17,769 nucleotides of DNA, from the NCBI GenBank assembly GCA_001275005.1, contig JWZX01002908.1, forward strand, positions 1-17,769. Reading direction: 5' to 3'. A program made the position numbers and the translations under genes. The stretch is from Chrysochromulina tobinii. Taxonomy: Eukaryota > Haptophyta > Prymnesiales > Chrysochromulinaceae. This document shows, in pieces, positions 1-6,410 of this stretch (positions within the stretch are counted from its first letter, which is position 1; each line of letters begins with the position of its first letter). Below the pieces are notes generated by a model. It had not been told where the DNA came from. It did not search any database and was given only the letters and a program-made list of their open reading frames with translations.

Positions 1-38
1 GAGGAGGAGGAGGAGGAGGAGGAGGAGGAGGAGGAGGA
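1..38. repeat. GAG/CTC trinucleotide run at the window edge
   Basis: Twelve GAG units plus GA are seen on the plus strand. In the frame of the riboflavin fusion on the minus strand they are TCC codons, giving a poly-serine run inside or just after the reductase core. The true length is unknown because the window ends here. Confidence 0.85.
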
Positions 39-1538
39 CGAAGTCATGAAGGCGGCCACCGAGGCGGCGGCGCTGCTCGCCAAGGGCGCTGGAATGGGCG
101 ACTGGAGGGCCTTGGCGGTGGCGAGGCATCGCAAGCGCCCATCGAGTACGATTCGCATTGGACTCTCCCCCGGCACCAGGCGAACGGTGAGTTGAGGGTC
201 GTCGGCGAGTAGTGTGCCTGAGCCCACCATGATGGCCTCGTGCACCGCACGCAGCCCGTGCGTGAGTGCCATGGACTCTCTGCCGGAGAGGAGCAGCCGA
301 GGGCCCGAGGCACCCAGTGGCCCCGCTATGCTGCCGTCGAGGGCCTGCGCGTACGAGAGGGTGACGAAAGGCATCACGACGCCGCGGCGCGAGACCGCAT
401 GGGCTTCGATATCGCTTCGCAGGCGCGCCAGCATCGAGGCCGCCACCGTGGGCAGCGGCGAGCACAGCGGCCGGGCGGGCGACGAGGGCGGCGGCCCCAG
501 CAATAGTGACGGCCGCCAGGGCGGCGAGGGAATGGTTGCGGCAGCAGCCGAGGCCATCGCTGGCGCCATCGCAGGCGCCATCGCGGGCTCTTCCTCGTCG
601 ATATCGGAGCACCTGAGCTGATTCACGCCACTGCAGCTGCCACCGGCCAGTACGTGCCCACCGCCGCCACCGTGGCCGCCATCGTAGCCGCCACTGCTGC
701 CGACGCCGGCGCCGCCGCTGGCGCCGCCGCTGGCGCCGCCGCTGGCGCCGCCGCTGGCGCCGCTGCCCCTTCCGCCGCCCGTCTGACGGCGCTCGGCCTC
801 CGGTGTCAGAATATGACCCATCCGGCGTGCCTTCGTCTCCAGATAGCCATGTGCGTGGACGGGTGTCGAAGAAGCGAGCACCGCGCGCCGCCCCGCCACG
901 TCGATGCCGAGCGAGCGAAGGGCATGCACCTTGAACGGGTTGTTGGTGAGCAACACGACGGAGCGAACGCCAAGGCTATCGAGGATGGTGCGCACTGGCG
1001 TGTAGTCGCGGGCCTCATCGGGCAATCCAAGGGCCAGGTTGGCGTCTACCGTGTCGAGGCCCTGGCGCTCCTGCAGCCCGTATGCGGCGATCTTGCTCGC
1101 AAGGCCAATCCCACGGCCCTCTTGCGGCGTGTAGATGAGGATGCCACCCTGCTGTGCCAGGTGCTGCTGCGCGAGGCGCAGCTGCACCGCGCAGTCGCAC
1201 TTGAGCGATCCGAGCACCTCGGACGTGAGGCACGCATCGTGCACGCGCATGTGCACGCGCTCGCTCCCACGGTAGACGTCGTCGCAGTCTGCCCAGAGGC
1301 ATGCGACCCATGCGTGCTGCGAGTAGAAGGCCTCACCCCGGTCGCGCTCCCCATAGACGCGCACCGCCATTCGGCCGTTATTGGTGGGCATCGTACAGGA
1401 TGAAATACACTCGACTGGCATAACGGCAGGCAAGTACGAGGCCCGACGCGAGTGCCTCCTTGTCGGCGGCGCACAAGCTCCGAGCGAGCGTCTGGTCGAG
1501 ATATGTGATGATAGAACAGGGTCAATTACTCTCGTCAT
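1..1538 (-). CDS. GTP cyclohydrolase II - RibD-type reductase fusion (3' partial)
   Basis: This is a riboflavin biosynthesis fusion, 512 residues visible, continuing past the left edge. Residues about 50-245 are GTP cyclohydrolase II, which opens GTP to the diaminopyrimidinone. The zinc cysteines are C102, C113 and C115 in ACLTSEVLGSLKCDCAVQL, followed by QEGRGIGL (138-145), LLTNNP (195-200) and YLETKARRMGH (231-241). A linker (252-385) is rich in Gly/Ala/Ser/Pro. From about 388, FVTLSYAQALDGSIAG, HGLRAVHEAIMVGSGTLLAD and RIVLDGRLR match the RibD C-terminal (RIB7-like) NADPH reductase. The reading ends in a poly-Ser run at the window edge, so its C-terminus is not seen. I took the first ATG after an in-frame stop near 1580. 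The ATG at 1391, just before PTNNG where cyclohydrolase homology begins, is an alternative. The extra 49 residues are Arg/Ser-rich with few acids and could be an organelle transit peptide. Domain identities are secure; start, targeting and full length are not. Confidence 0.9.
   Translation of the reverse strand, partial: MTRVIDPVLSSHISTRRSLGACAPPTRRHSRRASYLPAVMPVECISSCTMPTNNGRMAVRVYGERDRGEAFYSQHAWVACLWADCDDVYRGSERVHMRVHDACLTSEVLGSLKCDCAVQLRLAQQHLAQQGGILIYTPQEGRGIGLASKIAAYGLQERQGLDTVDANLALGLPDEARDYTPVRTILDSLGVRSVVLLTNNPFKVHALRSLGIDVAGRRAVLASSTPVHAHGYLETKARRMGHILTPEAERRQTGGGRGSGASGGASGGASGGASGGAGVGSSGGYDGGHGGGGGHVLAGGSCSGVNQLRCSDIDEEEPAMAPAMAPAMASAAAATIPSPPWRPSLLLGPPPSSPARPLCSPLPTVAASMLARLRSDIEAHAVSRRGVVMPFVTLSYAQALDGSIAGPLGASGPRLLLSGRESMALTHGLRAVHEAIMVGSGTLLADDPQLTVRLVPGESPMRIVLDGRLRCLATAKALQSPIPAPLASSAAASVAAFMTSSSSSSSSSSSSS
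386..785 (-). repeat. Low-complexity interdomain linker with 12-base tandem units
   Basis: This stretch encodes the linker between cyclohydrolase and reductase. It contains a 12-base unit GGCGCCGCCGCT (plus strand), four full copies at 708-755 plus a partial copy, read as repeated Ser-Gly-Gly-Ala. A second 12-base unit at about 553-588 is read as Met-Ala-Pro-Ala. Both keep the frame, so copy-number change would alter linker length without breaking the protein. Confidence 0.8.
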
Positions 1539-1832
1539 CAAGTGGTTCACCCTCGCGTGGCACCGGTTATTGTTTGCTGGGCGCTACTGCCCCCACGGCC
1601 ACGCGGTCGTTCGGGCAGCATTGTGAGGGCGAAGTTGCGGAAGAGGTACACTGTGTACCGGTACATGTACGACCCCCTTTGGGGCAACGTTGGGTGTGTG
1701 CGCGTATGTCCGCTCTAGCTCTAGCGTAGTAGGTTTGTGTCCGGTCGCATAGCCCAATCAGTCCCCCAATCAAGAACAATCAAGAATTTCTACTATAAGC
1801 AATGGCGGGCACCGAGCGGGCACTAGACCGGA
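1539..1832. other. Intergenic spacer, 5' of the riboflavin fusion
   Basis: This holds the presumed promoter and 5' leader of the cyclohydrolase fusion and the 3' end of the SseB-like gene. I see no coding frame that I believe. It contains a perfect 12-base palindrome (listed separately). Confidence 0.6.
1654..1665. promoter_or_regulatory. Palindrome TGTACCGGTACA
   Basis: This perfect 12-base palindrome lies 116 bases upstream of the fusion ATG at 1538. Flanking GTAC units on both sides extend the imperfect symmetry. Ten of its bases recur 5' of the helicase gene at 13022-13031. A regulatory role is inferred from position and recurrence only. Confidence 0.35.
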
Positions 1833-3311
1833 CTATACTAGTGTCCCCGCTTCCGCTGTGTACTCAACGTCGCAGCCAACGTGAGCGGCCATATACGTGA
1901 GCGCGACAATCGTTTGGGGGAGCGCCTTGTTGCCCGTGCACGCGCCAGCCGCGCTATCCTCGAGCCTCGCAATCTGCTGCGCCATCGAGGGCCCGCGCGC
2001 GACTGCGGATGGCACGACGCCTGCGCGCTGAAAGATAGAGGGCAGGGCTGAGGTCTCGAGCGCCTCCACAGAGTAATTCGGGCTGAGGCCCGGGACGAGG
2101 CGGTTGAGGTGGAGCCCGTGAAGGGTCTGGCCAGGGGCTCGAAGGCACGTGTAGACGTCATCCATCGAGACGCGCCGTGGCTCATATAGTGGACGATGCG
2201 GATGATGGCCTGCACCTTCGGCGCTCCCTCCGCCTTCGCCCCCGTGGACAGAGCTGACTCCACTTCGGAAGCTGGGCCGCACGGGTCCACAGGCTGGATT
2301 AACCACCCCGCTCATGACAACGGCCACGCCCAACAGCTTGCGCAGCGCGGGCATCGCGTGCTCGAGTAAGTCGATGGACGTGAACAGCAAAAGGTACGCC
2401 CCGTCGCCGCCCACGATCGGCAGGCCTAGTGGCGAGTCGAGCGCGGCAGAGTGGCCCGATGGAGCGAGACACCACAGCTTCTCGTATCCAGCGAATGTAC
2501 GTGCGGCCAGCGGATCGGCACCTAAGACGGGCGCGAGCGCGTTGCCTAGCTGCGACTCCATGCGCACGGCATCCGCCAGGTCGGCCAAAGCTGTGTTTGA
2601 AGCATCAAGAAACGCGAATTTGGGTCGCCAGAGCACGGCATCGACTGCGCGACGCGGCGGCGCTGCCTCAGCATCGGGGTCGAGCGAGAGGAAACTGACC
2701 GCTGCGAATGACAGATTTCGCGTCGAGCACACGTCGCAGCCCTTGAGAGCGATGGCCACCTGCCGATGACCGACTGGCGGCTCGTTGTGCTGCTGAATGC
2801 TATGCAGCTTCGCAGCCGTCGAGAAGAGCACAAAGCCGGTGGAACCGTCGTTGCCGCGGAACGAGTACACGAGCTCGTTGCCATCACTCTGGCGCCGTAC
2901 AGCTGGCACCATCCAACGCTCGAAGGAGCACACGCAGCGCAGGAGGTGGCGGCGCTCGGCCTCTGATAGCGAGGGTCGTTGGAGGAGCGCAACGACCCTC
3001 GCCATGTCCGCTGCTGTCAAGTGTGCGTGTCCTTGCGTTAAGGCCTTGCGTGCAAGGCCCTCGGCCTCCGTTTGCTCCTCTTGCGCCCCCCAAAACCTGT
3101 ATATAGCAAAGCCAGCAGCAGCAGCAGCTAATCCGGCAGCAGCATAGAGGACAACCTTTCCCGACGGCGATTCCTGTGGCTGCGCAGCCGATTGCTGCTT
3201 TAGCTTTTTCTGTGCAGCGACCTTTCGTAGAAGTGCGGCCGCCGCGTCTCGGGGTCGTGTTGCGAGATTCGAAGTCGAAGCGACGGTCCCAATGGGGAGC
3301 GACGTGGCCAT
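1833..3311 (-). CDS. Membrane-anchored protein with two weakly SseB-like segments
   Basis: A 492-residue protein that I do not confidently recognise. Residues 20-40 are rich in Arg/Lys/Ala. One membrane helix runs about 52-71 (VVLYAAAGLAAAAAGFAIY), then basic RFW, so a single-pass anchor is likely. Two later segments share a pattern of a hydrophobic strand ending in VPA or LAPS, then a Gly-rich turn, then a strand ending in LFST or LFTS: residues 133-170 and 279-325. This resembles the SseB N-terminal-type fold (WCLAPSG then YLLLFTSIDLLEHAMPALR), but the match is weak and from memory. The start is the first ATG whose downstream frame has coding character. The frame is open upstream to 3596, but that part is Arg/Cys/Trp-rich and lacks an earlier ATG that looks better. 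Third-position GC drops at residues about 345-380, where the next frame reads better; see findings. Tail-to-head with the riboflavin fusion. Confidence 0.6.
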   Translation of the reverse strand: MATSLPIGTVASTSNLATRPRDAAAALLRKVAAQKKLKQQSAAQPQESPSGKVVLYAAAGLAAAAAGFAIYRFWGAQEEQTEAEGLARKALTQGHAHLTAADMARVVALLQRPSLSEAERRHLLRCVCSFERWMVPAVRRQSDGNELVYSFRGNDGSTGFVLFSTAAKLHSIQQHNEPPVGHRQVAIALKGCDVCSTRNLSFAAVSFLSLDPDAEAAPPRRAVDAVLWRPKFAFLDASNTALADLADAVRMESQLGNALAPVLGADPLAARTFAGYEKLWCLAPSGHSAALDSPLGLPIVGGDGAYLLLFTSIDLLEHAMPALRKLLGVAVVMSGVVNPACGPVRPSFRSGVSSVHGGEGGGSAEGAGHHPHRPLYEPRRVSMDDVYTCLRAPGQTLHGLHLNRLVPGLSPNYSVEALETSALPSIFQRAGVVPSAVARGPSMAQQIARLEDSAAGACTGNKALPQTIVALTYMAAHVGCDVEYTAEAGTLV

Positions 3312-3681
3312 GAGAGAGAACGATGTTGCCGGAGAGGTCTGTGAACGAGACTGTGAACGAGAGGTCTGACCCAACTTTGGTTCGTCAGCCCGGAAATTCT
3401 TCGCAGTTGGACTACAGTTATGAGTTGAACTATGGTTGAGCTGACTACGCGCCCAACCGTGGAACTTGGCCCGCATTAGCCGGTCGCCGCACGGCATCGA
3501 ACGACGAGTTGGGATCGGCCCAAGAACCGTGGCCCAACCACAGCCTCCAACTTCGAACTTGGTCCAACGGCAGCCCGCTCGTCTGTGAGAACACAAAAGT
3601 TGTCCGAATCATAACCATCTGCTGTGAATGAGTGTGAATCTGAATGAGAGCGTCTGGTGCGTCTCTAAGACCACGCGACTC
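3312..3681. other. Spacer between SseB-like and glycosyltransferase genes
   Basis: Minus-strand leader of the SseB-like gene and 3' region of the glycosyltransferase. It contains a 12-base direct repeat CTGTGAACGAGA at 3339-3350 and 3351-3362. The minus frame is open through most of it, but the encoded protein is not convincing. Confidence 0.5.
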
Positions 3682-4785
3682 TCACCATGCCATCCCCTTC
3701 GTCCACCCAATCGCCTGCCCTCTAACGACCTCGCCGTCCGAGCAGCGTGTGCTCGTGAACTTGGCCTCCTTGTCGTCAAACTGCAGCATGTGCCGCTGCT
3801 GCGCAAACTCGGCGAGCAGCACATCGGTGCGGGAGGGTGTGATCCCCCACTCGCCGTGTCCCCATGGGGTGACAAGCACGCCCACACGCTCGGCGGCTGG
3901 GAAGGCGAACTCCAAGCCAGGGACATTCGCCCACGTCCACTTGTACTTGGCCACGCGCATGGCGAGTGCGGAGCTGCCGTACTCCGCGCCGTTGAGCTGA
4001 TGCGTCGAGTCTGAACACGTTGGGAAGCAGCGCGAGGCCGGATGCCTCCAGACGAGTTCGCCGCCAATGCCCGCCGCGCGGTTCGACAGCCTCCAGCAGT
4101 TCACGTCCAGCTGTAGCTGGTCGTCCGTGCCGTCGCCGCTACTCAAGAGCGACGCGAGGGTCAATTTCGCGCCGCTCACGCCGCCGCCGCGCAGCACAAT
4201 CGACGGCTTGCCTCCCGTAACCTCGGCGTGCCAGCTGCCAAGCTTATGCGCGCCCTCATAGTATGCGACGCCGTGCGCGAGAAGGAAGACGTTGCCCAGC
4301 CGCCCGAGAGGCCAGCCGCCGGTACCCATCAGCCGTCGGCGCACCGCCGCCGCGTCGGCGTCGCCGGGACGCGGGTCCTCATGACCGAGGAAGGCAGCGA
4401 GGATCTCGTCGGTGGGAGATATGGTCGCTGCGCCGATGGTGGCGAGGGCGTCGTGTGAGAGGGCGTCGTACGTGCCAACCTGCTGCTCGCCGCTCTCCCT
4501 CGCCGTCATCACCAGCTGCACCTCCTTGAGCCAGTCAAAGCCGTTGAGCACAGTCGAACCGTCGAGCGGTCTCCCGTCTGTGCGTTGGAATCGGACCGAA
4601 TGTGTCCATTTCAAACGGCCACAGAGGTAGATGACGATCGGATCGCTCGTCTGCACATTGCTCCCGCCGTCCACGAACACGCGTGAGCCCGCACCAGAAC
4701 GTGAGAGTCCCCAAGCGGCCGACCCCCAGGGCGTGTGAAGCTGACCTCCGCGGAGGAAGAAGAAGCCCCTGTCCACGCTGCCGGC
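3682..4785 (-). other. C-terminal extension of the glycosyltransferase with WG motifs
   Basis: This encodes residues 480-846, after a Ser/Ala/Thr-rich hinge. Two segments align by eye: GGQLHTPWGSAAWG at 492-505 and GVLVTPWGHGEWG at 781-793, each followed by a strand and a Gly- or acid-rich turn. The second continues to HMLQFDDKEAKFTS and RCSDGEVVRG. A possible third, more degenerate copy is around 643-680. I do not recognise the family. A beta-rich, carbohydrate-binding accessory domain is an inference. Confidence 0.5.
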
Positions 4786-6222
4786 CGTGGCCGCCGCCGC
4801 CGAAGAGCCCGCCACGGCGCTGAAAGCCCACGGCCCGCTGCCGACAAGGCGCATGGCGCGCAAGAGCTCCGGGTCCGTCGTGCCGTCGCCAGCGTCAATG
4901 CGCGCGCGCACCTCCTTGTCTTGATTCGAGTGCATCATTAGGGTCGCAACCACGCTGCTGGGCACACCGTGCTCCCACCCATGCCCGCGCCCCGTGCAGC
5001 CCGAGCAGTTGACGCCACCGTCGTGGGCGGCCATGGCGTCGTGCAGAAGCGTCCACAAGGTGTGCGTCGACTCGAGCGCGCAGCGCGGCGGCCGCTGCAG
5101 CTCGCGCGGCAGCCAAGCCTGGTAGTGGCGCTTGTCGAAGCCGTGTTGCCCGGATCTCGAGTCGACCATCGGCACGCCCTCGAGCGAGTACTCGTGGCTA
5201 AAGGTGTAGTGTAGGATGTGGTGCGTATACTCGCCGGCCGCATCGGTCGTGCGCACCCCAAACTGCGACGAAGGCTCGAGCTGCAACGTGTCCATCAACT
5301 TGTGTGCGACGCCGCCCACAGCCGCGCCTATCGAGTAGCCCCACATTTCGAGCATCCAGCCGAACTCGGCGTCAGCGGCCGGGTCAACCTTGAGTGCGAA
5401 CGAGAGGTCGTACCACGGCTTGACGAGCCGCTTGAGTGCGTCTATGTGGATCAGGATGGGCGACGGGCCAACCTGCTGCGCCTTCTCGGCCACGAGATCT
5501 GAGCCGGCGAAGCGTCGTACGAGCGACTTCGTCTTGCTGTCGCGCTTCGGGTTCATGTAGTGGAACGGGTAGGCCACCGCAAGCTCCTCAGTGGCGAGGT
5601 TGGGCAAGTATTTCATGAGCAAGTGGTCAGTCTCCGCGATGAACAGGTACTTCTCGGGGAAGTCGAGGTCGCCGCGGTTGAGCGCGACAAGCACCGAATG
5701 GGGCCGGTTGAGCACCACGAAGCCGTGAGTCTCCGCCTCGGTCAGCTCGTCGACCACGACGGTGCGCATCACGCTCATCAGGCTGTCGAGCGGCGCGCTC
5801 TTGGGCTTAGTCAGCAACCGCGTGAACCCGCCCATCTCAGTGCATGGCCCGAGCGTCGCGCGCAGCCGCACATAGTGGTAGTAGAAGATGCGTGTCTGCC
5901 AAAGCTGGTACGGCCCAGTCGAGGCGGTGAGCAGTACGTGGTACGGCCGGCGGTCCGCGGGGCAGTTCGCCGTCGACTGAGTCGCCTCGACCTCTGGCGT
6001 GAAGGACGTGGCCTCTTCTTTTGCTGTTTGCCGCTGGCTTTGCCGACTGCTGGAAGCTTTGGAAGCGGAAATCCAGCGGCGCGCCTGCTGCGAGAGCTGC
6101 TCTCGTCGGCGCTGCTGCACGCGGCCGTCGCCTGTGTCGAGCACAGGAGGCTTGACCGCAAAGATCCAGAAGAGGAAAAAGGCCACGATGAAGACGAAGC
6201 ACAATCGACGGCTGATCGGCAT
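3682..6222 (-). CDS. HPAT/serine-galactosyltransferase-like type II glycosyltransferase
   Basis: An 846-residue protein. An N-terminal signal anchor (residues 6-23, LCFVFIVAFFLFWIFAVK) after a short basic start marks a type II Golgi/ER membrane enzyme. A basic/Gln stem follows to about 90. Residues 93-375 carry the hallmark order of plant/algal hydroxyproline O-arabinosyltransferase and peptidyl-serine galactosyltransferase relatives: HVLLTASTGPYQLWQTRIFYYH; MGGFTRLL; VVDE; FVVLNRPHS; YLFIAETDHLLMKYLPNL (E197-T-D-H, probable metal/sugar-nucleotide site); HYMNP; VGPSPILIH; WYDLSFALK; EFGWMLEMWGYSIGAA; HKLMDTLQLEPSS; ILHYTFSHEY; FDKRHY. Its likely reaction is transfer of a sugar from a nucleotide donor to protein; donor and acceptor cannot be read from sequence. 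Residues 480-846 are an additional region of unknown function with two TPWG-x3-WG motifs (497-504 and 785-792). No intron is needed. The start is chosen because it places the anchor at the N-terminus; the frame is open to 6306. Confidence 0.88.
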   Translation of the reverse strand: MPISRRLCFVFIVAFFLFWIFAVKPPVLDTGDGRVQQRRREQLSQQARRWISASKASSSRQSQRQTAKEEATSFTPEVEATQSTANCPADRRPYHVLLTASTGPYQLWQTRIFYYHYVRLRATLGPCTEMGGFTRLLTKPKSAPLDSLMSVMRTVVVDELTEAETHGFVVLNRPHSVLVALNRGDLDFPEKYLFIAETDHLLMKYLPNLATEELAVAYPFHYMNPKRDSKTKSLVRRFAGSDLVAEKAQQVGPSPILIHIDALKRLVKPWYDLSFALKVDPAADAEFGWMLEMWGYSIGAAVGGVAHKLMDTLQLEPSSQFGVRTTDAAGEYTHHILHYTFSHEYSLEGVPMVDSRSGQHGFDKRHYQAWLPRELQRPPRCALESTHTLWTLLHDAMAAHDGGVNCSGCTGRGHGWEHGVPSSVVATLMMHSNQDKEVRARIDAGDGTTDPELLRAMRLVGSGPWAFSAVAGSSAAAATAGSVDRGFFFLRGGQLHTPWGSAAWGLSRSGAGSRVFVDGGSNVQTSDPIVIYLCGRLKWTHSVRFQRTDGRPLDGSTVLNGFDWLKEVQLVMTARESGEQQVGTYDALSHDALATIGAATISPTDEILAAFLGHEDPRPGDADAAAVRRRLMGTGGWPLGRLGNVFLLAHGVAYYEGAHKLGSWHAEVTGGKPSIVLRGGGVSGAKLTLASLLSSGDGTDDQLQLDVNCWRLSNRAAGIGGELVWRHPASRCFPTCSDSTHQLNGAEYGSSALAMRVAKYKWTWANVPGLEFAFPAAERVGVLVTPWGHGEWGITPSRTDVLLAEFAQQRHMLQFDDKEAKFTSTRCSDGEVVRGQAIGWTKGMAW

Positions 6223-6263
6223 AAAACTACACAATCGGCATGTGAAAAAAAAGCAACACGAAA

Positions 6264-6278
6264 AAGTCAAGTCAAGTC
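6264..6278 (-). repeat. (AAGTC)3, sense (GACTT)3 upstream of glycosyltransferase
   Basis: Three perfect pentamer units are seen, 42-56 bases upstream of the ATG at 6222. The same pentamer occurs 5' of two other genes in this window. Confidence 0.8.
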
Positions 6279-6384
6279 GCGCCGTCACGGGCGTTTCGCT
6301 AGGCAAGTCAAGTTAAGTTTGGTCTGCATTTAAACAACAGTTGGAATTGCTCCGGAAGCCAGCTGGGGAGGTCGGGAGTCGAAA

Positions 6385-6410
6385 ACTTGACTTGACTTGA
6401 CTGACTTGAC
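6385..6410 (+). repeat. GACTT pentamer repeat abutting the acyltransferase ATG
   Basis: Consecutive ACTTG/GACTT units fill this stretch, with one two-base irregularity, and run directly into the ATG at 6411. It is therefore leader sequence or very close to it, inverted with respect to the copies at 6264-6278. Confidence 0.8.

Larger units (their letters stand above)
6223..6410. promoter_or_regulatory. Divergent promoter region with AAGTC/GACTT repeats
   Basis: The 188 bases between the divergent starts of the glycosyltransferase and acyltransferase genes must contain both upstream regions. Three tandem AAGTC units at 6264-6278 and a further AAGTC plus AAGTT units at 6305-6319 face inverted GACTT units at 6385-6410, which end exactly at the acyltransferase ATG. 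In the sense orientation of each gene the repeat reads GACTT. Confidence 0.55.

Noticed and set aside
654-1403. Plus-strand 249-codon open frame opposite the riboflavin fusion
   Set aside because: The minus-strand frame over the same bases contains the intact cyclohydrolase zinc and substrate motifs; the plus frame begins with poly-Ala from the linker repeat.
3312-3596. Upstream extension of the SseB-like protein in the open frame
   Set aside because: No convincing ATG and composition unlike the rest of the protein; treated as leader.
5560-6333. Plus-strand 257-codon open frame opposite the glycosyltransferase N-terminus
   Set aside because: No domain; the minus strand has a signal anchor and conserved family motifs across the same bases.
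6385-6410. Reading the pentamer repeat as a telomere or transposon end
   Set aside because: Only a few units, repeated near other gene starts in the same sense; a promoter/leader element fits better, and no transposase is present.
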